Below, in pieces: positions 51,064 through 58,556 of a stretch of DNA of 64,000 nucleotides. Both the position numbers and the translations under genes were made by a program. The notes below the pieces were generated by a model. That model did no database searches. It saw only the letters and a list, made by a program, of their open reading frames with translations, and was not told where the DNA came from. Source of the stretch: Gemmatimonas sp. (GTDB lineage Bacteria; Gemmatimonadota; Gemmatimonadetes; Gemmatimonadales; Gemmatimonadaceae). Position 1 is the stretch's first letter. Every line of letters begins with the position of its first letter. The stretch is taken from assembly GCA_023910675.1 (NCBI GenBank), contig JAAVWC010000014.1:1-64000 (forward strand), read 5' to 3'.

Positions 51064-53592
51064 CTACTTCGCGGGGTCGAGAATCGCCGCGGCGCGTTCG
51101 GCAATATCCGCCCAATGCGCCTTCTGTACTGCGCCCGTCGACGACAGCGCTAACGCCCGCGCGTCGCGCTGCACCTCGCGCACCTGCGCCCGTGCCAACG
51201 CCGGCAGATCGCTCTGCGGCACGTTGGGCGCCGAGACGAACGGCGTGAACCGCTGTGCCTGACCACCGAATCCGCCACCGCCACCCGGGCCGGCCGGCGC
51301 CGCCGACGGTGGCGTAATCAGCGCCTCGAGCCGCTGCATGTACACGCGTTGCAACGTACGGCGATGCGCATCCGGTGACGCACCGTTGAACAACGCGCGT
51401 TTCACGTCTGCCATATACTCCGCCAACGGATACGCGTTGGTCGCGTCGTACAGCTCGGCTTCCGCGAGACGACCAAGACGGGCCGGCGACAGCAGCGACG
51501 CCAGCACGCCCGCCGACCGGGATCCGACCACGGTGTTGGGGCCAATGCGCGTCGTGATGTTCGCCGGCATCAGCCACGACGGTGCGCTGAAGATGTTGCT
51601 GCCGATGAACGCCAGCGCCGCCTGCTGCCGCACTTTCGGCACCACGCGATACACCGCGCCCGACTGTTCAGCCACTTTGAGGTCGACCTCCACACCGCCG
51701 ACCACCGTGGCGACGTGGTTCACGTTGCCAAACCAGCGCCCCACGGTCTCCTCGTAGAGCTCACGCAGTTCCGAGAAATCCTCACCGGGCTTGCTCGTCC
51801 AGGCGGCGAGATTCGGGAGCACGCGCTTGTAGTTGGCTGTCGAATAGGTCGTCGCCTTGAGTGGATCGTCGCCCAGATCTTCCGTCTGATTGCGCGGGTC
51901 GCCCGCCGCCAACTGCTGCGACGCGAAGCGATACGGGAACGGCCCGCGCTGCTGCGTGAGCCAGCGGTTGAGCGTGGGACGCTCGGCGTCGGCCGACGGC
52001 GCGGCAATCACGCGATAGCCCCAGTTGATGGCAAAGTCGTCGAACGGGCCCACACGACGGATGAAATCCTTGGGCTGCAATCCATCTCCAGGCTGCGCCA
52101 CATAATTCTGTCGCGCGTAGTCCATGATGGTGGCGCTCACGCCGTACACACGCGTGAATGACGGGCTGCGCAGCGAGTCCACCGGGAAACTCGCCGAGGC
52201 GATCATGTTGTGCTGCAAGCCGAGCGCGTGCCCGATCTCGTGCGTGATCACCTGGCGCATTGTTTCGCCCATCAGCTCTTCAGGAATGTCGAGCGAACGT
52301 GCGGAGGCATTGGCGGCGCCGGTTTCCATGATGAGCCAGTTGCGATACGAGCGCATGTGGTTGTGGTACCACGTGATCTCGCTGTTGATGATCTCGCCCG
52401 AGCGCGGATCGTGCGTGTGCGGACCGGTCGCGTTGCGCACGAGGCTCGCCGCCCAGCGCACGATGCTGTAGCGCGCATCGTCCATGTCGAAGTCGGGATC
52501 TGCCGCCTTGCTCGGCGCTTCCTTGGCGAGAATGGCGTTCTTGAAGCCGGCCTTCTCGAACACCGTCTGCCAATTCTCCACGCCTTCCTTCACGTAGCGC
52601 TTCCAACGCGTGGGGGTGGCCGGATCGAGATAGTACACAATCGGCTTCACCGGCTCGACCAATTCACCACGGGCGTACGCGGCAGGATCCTTGGGCTCGA
52701 GACGCCAACGGGTGATGAACTCCTCGCTCTCCGCCTTCTGCACGTCGAGGCCGTAGTTCACCCGGTTCACCGAGAAGTAGCCAACACGCGCATCGGCATG
52801 CCGCGGACGCATGGGTACCTTGGGGAGCAGCACCAGCGATTGCCGCGTTTCCATCGTCACCGTCGCACCGTCCGCGTCGCTCGGCGGGGTGGCGGCGTCG
52901 AACGTTTGCACCTGCCGCACTTCGAGGTTGATCGGGAAGCTGCGCATGCTCGCGATATAGCTGCGCGCCGCGTCGTAGCGCCGCACGCCGAACGCCCGAC
53001 GCTGCGCCGCGTCGAGCCCGGAGGTGGCCGGGTTGTCGTTCGCAAAGAAGTCGGTCAGGTCGACCACGTACGACGCGCTGTCCTTGCCGAACGCGGCAAT
53101 GGGGAAGGCGCCGATGATCGCCGGGTAGTTGTTCTGCGCCACGCTGCGCGCAATGGGGAGCGTGTCGTCGGCGACGGCGCCGGTGCTGATGCTCTTGAGC
53201 AGCACACGGTCGTTCACGCGCTCGAAGCGCACGAGGCGTTCGACAAGCGAGCTCCCCGCGCTGAGGAATCCGCCGGCGCCGGTGGGCACGCCGGACACGC
53301 GTGTGACCATGAGGAAGTCGCGCCCCGCCAGCGAATCGGGGACCTCGAAGAAGAACCGGTCATCCACACGGTGCACCGAAATCCCACCGCGTTCGGTGCG
53401 CGCGCGGGCCGTGATGACCTGGGCGTACGGACGCGGTCCGCGGCGGGCGGCACCGGCGCCTGCGCCCTCCGGCGTGGCCACCGCCGCAGGAGGCTGGGCA
53501 CCCGCCGGTGGCGCCGACTGCGCGGTCGCGCCCTGCAACGGGCTGGCAAGCCACGCAGCGACCGCAAGTGTGGACGTTCTCAAAACTGGCAT
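51064..53592 (-). CDS. Secreted zinc-dependent metalloprotease, DUF5117/DUF5118 type
   Basis: This encodes 842 residues. ATG 53592 starts a signal peptide (MPVLRTSTLAVAAWLASPLQGATAQ). The catalytic motif is VITHEIGHALGLQHNMIAS (HExxHxxGxxH), preceded by the family pattern WRLEPKDPAAYARGELVEPVKPIVYYLDPATP and followed by TIMDYARQNYV. The N-terminal DUF5118/5117-like half has RFFFEVPDSLAGRDFLMVTRVSG. The length fits the family. It probably degrades proteins or peptides outside the cell; the true substrate is unknown. Confidence 0.92.
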   Translation of the reverse strand: MPVLRTSTLAVAAWLASPLQGATAQSAPPAGAQPPAAVATPEGAGAGAARRGPRPYAQVITARARTERGGISVHRVDDRFFFEVPDSLAGRDFLMVTRVSGVPTGAGGFLSAGSSLVERLVRFERVNDRVLLKSISTGAVADDTLPIARSVAQNNYPAIIGAFPIAAFGKDSASYVVDLTDFFANDNPATSGLDAAQRRAFGVRRYDAARSYIASMRSFPINLEVRQVQTFDAATPPSDADGATVTMETRQSLVLLPKVPMRPRHADARVGYFSVNRVNYGLDVQKAESEEFITRWRLEPKDPAAYARGELVEPVKPIVYYLDPATPTRWKRYVKEGVENWQTVFEKAGFKNAILAKEAPSKAADPDFDMDDARYSIVRWAASLVRNATGPHTHDPRSGEIINSEITWYHNHMRSYRNWLIMETGAANASARSLDIPEELMGETMRQVITHEIGHALGLQHNMIASASFPVDSLRSPSFTRVYGVSATIMDYARQNYVAQPGDGLQPKDFIRRVGPFDDFAINWGYRVIAAPSADAERPTLNRWLTQQRGPFPYRFASQQLAAGDPRNQTEDLGDDPLKATTYSTANYKRVLPNLAAWTSKPGEDFSELRELYEETVGRWFGNVNHVATVVGGVEVDLKVAEQSGAVYRVVPKVRQQAALAFIGSNIFSAPSWLMPANITTRIGPNTVVGSRSAGVLASLLSPARLGRLAEAELYDATNAYPLAEYMADVKRALFNGASPDAHRRTLQRVYMQRLEALITPPSAAPAGPGGGGGFGGQAQRFTPFVSAPNVPQSDLPALARAQVREVQRDARALALSSTGAVQKAHWADIAERAAAILDPAK

Positions 53593-53656
53593 GGATGGAG
53601 ATGACGGCGAGGGTGACGACCAAGACTGGCGAAATGATGCCAACGGAGGACAAGAT

Positions 53657-54460
53657 GTGGGGGAGCCTACGACCTCTCTCATCATTGCTACGTACAACTG
53701 GCCGGCAGCGCTCGACATCGTGCTGCGCAGTGCGCGGGCACAGCGCGAGCTGCCCACCGAAGTGCTGGTGGCCGATGATGGGTCTGGCGAGGAAACACGT
53801 CAGCTCATCGCGGCGCATCAGGCGGACTTTCCCGTGCCGCTGCTTCACGTCTGGCATGAAGATCGAGGTTTCCGCCTCGCCGCCATCCGTAACCGGGCCA
53901 TTCGACTGGCGAACGGTGACTACGTGTTGCAGGTGGACGGCGACATGCTCCTGCATCCCGCCTTCGTGCAGGCACACAGGCGTTTCGCGCGCCGAGGCAG
54001 CTACGTGCAGGGAAGTCGCTGTCTCGTCGAGCAACGACTTACCAACCGCCTGCTCACCGAACGTCGCCACGCGCTGTCCGTCTTCACCCCCGGCCTGCGC
54101 AATCGCCAGAACGCCTGGCACGCGCCGTGGTTGTCACCATTGGTGCGCGGGCCACAAGACTCCGACCGGCGGACGCGCGGCTGTCACATGGCGTTCTGGC
54201 GCGACGACCTGGAGCGCGTGAACGGCTACGACGAAGGCTACGAGGGGTGGGGACGGGAAGATAGCGACCTTGCCGCGCGCCTCATCCACAGCGGGGTGCG
54301 GCGGCGAAACTTCAAGTATGGCGCCGTGGCGTATCATCTGTGGCATCCCGATGCGGCGCCCGTCGCGTCGCCGGAGAGCGAGGCGCGGTACGCCGCTACC
54401 GTCCGCCAGCGGCGCCAACGTTGTGACGCCGGATTGGACCAGTGTCCCCTCTCGCCTTGA
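53657..54460 (+). CDS. Family 2 glycosyltransferase
   Basis: This encodes 267 residues. GTG 53657 is chosen because GGAGGA lies 6 nt upstream; an in-frame ATG at 53591 would overlap the divergent protease start and lacks such a site. The GT-A fold is visible: TSLIIATYNWPAALDIVL, VLVADDGSG, YVLQVDGDMLLHPAFV (DxD-like) and RGCHMAFWRDDLERVNGYDEGYEGWGREDSDLAARL. This last region is typical of the chondroitin polymerase-like GT2/GT7C proteins. It transfers a sugar in the cytoplasm; the acceptor is unknown. Confidence 0.88.
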   Translation: MGEPTTSLIIATYNWPAALDIVLRSARAQRELPTEVLVADDGSGEETRQLIAAHQADFPVPLLHVWHEDRGFRLAAIRNRAIRLANGDYVLQVDGDMLLHPAFVQAHRRFARRGSYVQGSRCLVEQRLTNRLLTERRHALSVFTPGLRNRQNAWHAPWLSPLVRGPQDSDRRTRGCHMAFWRDDLERVNGYDEGYEGWGREDSDLAARLIHSGVRRRNFKYGAVAYHLWHPDAAPVASPESEARYAATVRQRRQRCDAGLDQCPLSP

Positions 54461-54486
54461 TGCCCGTCGCACGCTAACGTTGCGCC

Positions 54487-54993
54487 ATGTCATCCTCTCG
54501 CCTTCCGTTCCGTCCCGGAGCTGTGCGCACGCCGCGGCGCGCTGCGGCAACGGTGCTCGCAACACTGGCGCTGAGCACCCTCGCCGGCTGCTTCAACTAC
54601 CTGCCGCTGCAGAGTACCGCGGTCCCGGCGCGTGCCGAAATCCGGTTGTTTTTCACCGCCGAGGGGGCGCGCGCGCTGCGCGATTCTGCCGGGTTCGAGC
54701 TCCGGCAACTGGATGGCGTCGCCGTGCGCACCTTGGCCGACAGCGCCATCCTCGTTCGTCCCGGCAGCGTCATCACGGCCGACGGCAACGAGCTGCAGTG
54801 GCGCCGTGGCGACCTCATGGTCCCATGGCGTACCGTCGACCGTTCGCAGCAGCGCACGATGGACAAGCGCAAGACGCGCGGCTTTGCCGTGGTCATGGGC
54901 GCCGTATTTTCCGGTGTGGTGTACTTCGCCCTCAAGAGCATCGCCGGTGGCAGCGGGGCCACGTTGCAGCCCGGCGGCGGCGTCCCCGAGTAG
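54487..54993 (+). CDS. Hypothetical lipoprotein
   Basis: This encodes 168 residues from ATG 54487. A lipobox (STLAGC, C about residue 35) predicts membrane anchoring. The mature part is beta-rich (AEIRLFFTAEGARALRDSAGFELRQL) and a late hydrophobic segment (GFAVVMGAVFSGVVYFALKSIAGG) could be a second membrane anchor. No family was recognised. It lies 26 bp after the GT2 gene. Confidence 0.6.
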   Translation: MSSSRLPFRPGAVRTPRRAAATVLATLALSTLAGCFNYLPLQSTAVPARAEIRLFFTAEGARALRDSAGFELRQLDGVAVRTLADSAILVRPGSVITADGNELQWRRGDLMVPWRTVDRSQQRTMDKRKTRGFAVVMGAVFSGVVYFALKSIAGGSGATLQPGGGVPE

Positions 54994-55013
54994 CGCTTCT
55001 TTCGGTCATCCCC

Positions 55014-55511
55014 ATGAGCTTGCCCACAGACGCGGAGCTGAACACCATCGGCGTGCTCAATCGCCGCCTCATTGAAGCGCGAATCGTGGCGCCGCTGCTG
55101 GAGGCCATGAGCGCCGCGTTCGGCGTCGATCGCGTGCACGCCATCGCCCGCAAGGTCATCGAGTCGCTGGCCACCGCGCAGGGGGCACAGCTGGCGCACG
55201 CGACCGGCGGCTGCTCTCTGGCGCATTTCGAGCACACGCTCGACCGGTGGAAGGCTGACGATGCGCTGCACCTCACCGTGCAGGAGTCCACCGTCGAGCG
55301 CTTCGCCTTCGACGTGACCCGCTGCCGGTACGCCGAGATGTACCGGGAACTCGGCATTCCGGAGTTGGGGGCCATCTTGTCGTGCAATCGCGACGCCGCC
55401 CTCATTGGCGGCTTCAACCCGGATGTAGACTTCACGCGGACGCAGACCATCATGTCGGGTGCGTCGCACTGCAACTTCGTCTACACGCTTACACGCGCGA
55501 CACCGCCCTGA
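55014..55511 (+). CDS. ATC hydrolase-like (L-2-amino-thiazoline-4-carboxylate hydrolase family) protein
   Basis: This encodes 165 residues from ATG 55014. The family pattern is visible in the C-terminal half: FDVTRCRYAEMYRELGIPELGAILSCNRDAALIGGFNPDVDFTRTQTIMSGASHCNFVY, with three cysteines as in ATC hydrolase proteins. It is cytoplasmic. The real substrate in this organism is unlikely to be known; most members are of unknown function. It is followed after 34 bp by a membrane protein gene. Confidence 0.75.
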   Translation: MSLPTDAELNTIGVLNRRLIEARIVAPLLEAMSAAFGVDRVHAIARKVIESLATAQGAQLAHATGGCSLAHFEHTLDRWKADDALHLTVQESTVERFAFDVTRCRYAEMYRELGIPELGAILSCNRDAALIGGFNPDVDFTRTQTIMSGASHCNFVYTLTRATPP

Positions 55512-55545
55512 GTGGCGCGCTTCACCCCTGCGAACGGAAGGCTTG

Positions 55546-55986
55546 ATGTACGGAACGGTGATCGCTTTGCACAACGCGCTTGCGTGGCTCGTCCTCGTCG
55601 TCGGTGTGACGGTGATCGTCCTGGGTGCGACGGCCAGCCGCACGTGGGGCCCCGCGCAGACGGCGTGGGTTCGCCGCTTCACGTTGCTGGTGCACTTGCA
55701 GTTTGTTGCCGGGCTGGTGCTCTGGTTCGTGAGCCCCGGCGTCGCCGCGGCCCGCGCGTCCATGGGTGATACCATGAAGAACGCTGAACTCCGCCGTCTG
55801 GTCGTTGAACACCCCACGCTCATGCTCCTCGCGGTCGTGGCGGCGACGGTTACCAGCGTGCTCGTCCGCAAGGCGCCATCGTCGGAAACGAAGGCGCGCA
55901 AGGCGCTCATCGGCACGCTCGTGTCGCTCGCCCTCATCGCGGCCGTCGTGCCGTGGGCGCAGCTGATTGGTCGCTGGACGGCCTGA
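55546..55986 (+). CDS. Hypothetical membrane protein with four helices
   Basis: This encodes 146 residues from ATG 55546 with GGAAGG upstream. About four transmembrane segments are visible (IALHNALAWLVLVVGVTVIVLG, FTLLVHLQFVAGLVLWFV, TLMLLAVVAATVTSVLV and IGTLVSLALIAAVVPWAQLIG). A histidine in the first and second helices suggests possible heme or redox association, but no family is claimed. It ends just before the polymerase gene. Confidence 0.65.
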   Translation: MYGTVIALHNALAWLVLVVGVTVIVLGATASRTWGPAQTAWVRRFTLLVHLQFVAGLVLWFVSPGVAAARASMGDTMKNAELRRLVVEHPTLMLLAVVAATVTSVLVRKAPSSETKARKALIGTLVSLALIAAVVPWAQLIGRWTA

Positions 55987-56023
55987 TCTGCCGGTTGCAC
56001 CCGCAGGGCATGGCGTGGCGCCC

Positions 56024-58432
56024 GTGAGCGCCGCCCAGCATGACGAATGGCTGTGGGGGTGGAACGACACACCGGCCGTCGTGTCGGTGTGGGCCGAAGG
56101 CAACGGAGAGGCGACGGTGTGGAGCCGTCCGCACGGTGGCGAACTGCAAACGCGCACCGTGCGCTTCCGGCCGTGGGTATTGCTCGACTCCACCGAGGAC
56201 CTCGACGCGGCGGGTGTGTCGTATGCGTTCGACGACGGCACCCCCGAAGCGCGCGGACTTCGGGTGCGCGAGCTCGCCGGCCCAGGTGAGCTGCGCGTCT
56301 TGCTCTCCGCCGACCGGTTTGCCCAGCTCGAGTCGGCGGTCTGTCGCGGTGCCTCGCGACGGTTGCAGCGTCGCATCACGCGCCTCGCACAGCTGCCGCG
56401 GGAAACGCGACACGTCGTGCCCCCCGACGAACAGTTTCTGGTGGCGACGGGGCTCACGTACTTCCGTGATCTCACCTTCGCGCAGCTGCGCCGGTTGCAG
56501 TTCGACCTCGAGACCACCGGACTCGACCCGGCCGTCGATCGCATCTTTCTCATCGCGGTCGGCACACCAGACGGCGACGTCGAACTGCTCGAAGCGCAGG
56601 GCGACGGAGATGCCGCCGAAGCGGAACTCATCGCCCGGTTTGTGTCGCGCCTCCGCGCGCTCGATCCCGACGTCATCGAGAATCACAATCTGCATGGCTT
56701 CGATTTGCCGTTCCTGCGCCGGCGTGCCGCGATGCTGCGCGTGCCGCTGGCACTCGGACGACTGCATCACACCGCGCTCCTCGAGCGGGCGGCCATGCGT
56801 GGGACCAGCAGCGATGCGACGCGCGGGGGAGAAGGCCAGGACGGCGGTGACGACCGCCGCGTACGATTCATCGCCCCGGGGCGCGAGTTCATCGACACGC
56901 TCGATGCCGTCAGACGGTATGACTTCGCGGTGCGTGAGCTTCCCGGGTACGGGCTCAAGGCTGTCGCGCGGCACTTCGGGCTGGCCGGACCGGCGCGCGA
57001 GCTCATTCCCGGCGACCGCATTCACGCCGTGTATCGCACCGATCCGGACAGAGTACGCCGGTACGCCGGCGCCGACGTCACCGAAGTGGCCGGGCTGGCG
57101 CGCATACTCGGCGGCGCCGCCTTCGCGCTCGCACGGATGGCGCCACGACGATACGAGCGACTCGCCGATGCCGGTGCCGCCACCGGCGTGATCGACCCGC
57201 TGCTCGTGCGTGCCTATCTGCGCGCCGGGCAGGCGTTGCCGGCCTACGCGCCGCATGACGGCACCGTGCACAGCGGGGCGGCACTCTATCTGTTCACGTC
57301 GGGGGTGGCGCACCGGATCGTGAAGGTCGACGTGGCGAGTCTGTATCCGTCGCTCATGCGCGCGTTTCGCATTGGACCGTCGCGCGATCATCTCCAGGCA
57401 CTGCTCGTGCTCGTCGACAAGCTGGTCGAGCAGCGCCTGCGCGCCAAAGGGGCCGCCAAGGACGCGCCCACCGGGTCCGACGAACGCTTCACGCTCGAGG
57501 CAATGAGCGCCGCCATGAAGCTTGTGGTGAATTCCGCGTACGGATACCTGGCGGCCGGGGAAGGGCTCACGCGCTTCGCCGACGTGCACGCCGCGAACGA
57601 CGTCACGCGACGTGGACGCGAGACGTTGCTGCTCATGTGCCGCGCCCTCGCCGAACGCGGCGCGCTGCTCATCGAGGCCGACACCGACGGGGTGTATGTG
57701 GCAGTGCCCCCAACGTGGACTGAAGCGGACGAACGGCGCGTGGTGGACGAGGTCGCCGCGCTGCTGCCGCCTCTGGTGCGTCTCGAATTCGAAGGACGGT
57801 ATGCCGCCATGCTGTCGCACGAAGCGAAGAACTACGCGCTGCTCACCTACGACGGCCGGCTGCAGCTCAAAGGCGTCGCGTTCCGCTCGAGTCGCGCGGA
57901 GCCCTTTGGCGAAGCGTTCCTGCGAACGGCCATTACCCGACTGCTGTCCGGCGATATCCCCGGAGTGCGCGCGGCGTACCTGGAGCCCCTCGACGCCTTG
58001 CGCACGCGCACGCTTCCGACGGTAGCCGTGGCCTCACGCGTGCGCCTTCGCAAATTGCCGGACGCGTACGCGCGCTCGCGGACTGTCCGGCGCGAGTTTG
58101 CGTACGAAGCCATGTGGCAAAGTGGCCGACACGCCTGGTCGGCCGGGGATCGAGTGCGCGTGTACCGCGCGCAGGACGGTCGCGGTCGGGTCATCGACGA
58201 AGTCGAGGACGAGGCGCGCATGGAGAGTGACCTGCGGGATTACGATGTGGCGTACTACGCCGCCTTGCTGCGTCGCACCTTTGCCACGCGCCTCGCGAGG
58301 GCCTTTTCGGCGGAAGATTTTGCGATCGTGTTCGCCGACACCCAGCAGTTGCCACTCTTCGCACCCACATTGCAGCAGATCGTCCCCGTCGCCACGCGGG
58401 AAGACACCATCTGGCAGCAGCTGCATTCTTGA
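56024..58432 (+). CDS. Family-B DNA polymerase with exonuclease domain
   Basis: This encodes about 802 residues from GTG 56024; TTG 55967 would overlap the upstream gene by 20 nt, and neither has a clear ribosome-binding site. The 3'-5' exonuclease motifs are present: ExoI QFDLETTGLDP, ExoII NHNLHGFDLPFLRRR, ExoIII YAGADVTEV. The polymerase motifs follow: A VDVASLYPSLM, B AAMKLVVNSAYGYLAAG, C IEADTDGVYV. All catalytic acids and the Lys and Tyr of motif B appear intact. It is shorter than E. coli Pol II, close to the compact PolB form found in several bacterial phyla. A repair or translesion role is plausible. Confidence 0.92.
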   Translation: MSAAQHDEWLWGWNDTPAVVSVWAEGNGEATVWSRPHGGELQTRTVRFRPWVLLDSTEDLDAAGVSYAFDDGTPEARGLRVRELAGPGELRVLLSADRFAQLESAVCRGASRRLQRRITRLAQLPRETRHVVPPDEQFLVATGLTYFRDLTFAQLRRLQFDLETTGLDPAVDRIFLIAVGTPDGDVELLEAQGDGDAAEAELIARFVSRLRALDPDVIENHNLHGFDLPFLRRRAAMLRVPLALGRLHHTALLERAAMRGTSSDATRGGEGQDGGDDRRVRFIAPGREFIDTLDAVRRYDFAVRELPGYGLKAVARHFGLAGPARELIPGDRIHAVYRTDPDRVRRYAGADVTEVAGLARILGGAAFALARMAPRRYERLADAGAATGVIDPLLVRAYLRAGQALPAYAPHDGTVHSGAALYLFTSGVAHRIVKVDVASLYPSLMRAFRIGPSRDHLQALLVLVDKLVEQRLRAKGAAKDAPTGSDERFTLEAMSAAMKLVVNSAYGYLAAGEGLTRFADVHAANDVTRRGRETLLLMCRALAERGALLIEADTDGVYVAVPPTWTEADERRVVDEVAALLPPLVRLEFEGRYAAMLSHEAKNYALLTYDGRLQLKGVAFRSSRAEPFGEAFLRTAITRLLSGDIPGVRAAYLEPLDALRTRTLPTVAVASRVRLRKLPDAYARSRTVRREFAYEAMWQSGRHAWSAGDRVRVYRAQDGRGRVIDEVEDEARMESDLRDYDVAYYAALLRRTFATRLARAFSAEDFAIVFADTQQLPLFAPTLQQIVPVATREDTIWQQLHS

Positions 58433-58460
58433 TCACTGAATATCAGCAGCCTGACGGGGA

Positions 58461-58480
58461 AGCCCGGCCAGAGCCGGGCT
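58461..58480 (+). terminator. Terminator after the polymerase gene
   Basis: A perfect 8-bp stem, AGCCCGGC and GCCGGGCT with loop CAGA, lies 28 bp after the polymerase stop. No strong U-tract follows. Confidence 0.6.
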
Positions 58481-58556
58481 GTTGCTGGCCATGAACGGCC
58501 ACGGGACCTATAATCTCGCAGTTCGTCCCACCATCCCCCCGTACCCAGGAAGGCCC

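Noticed and set aside
52210-53604. 464-codon plus-strand ORF
   Set aside because: It is antisense to the zinc metalloprotease and has no recognisable domain.
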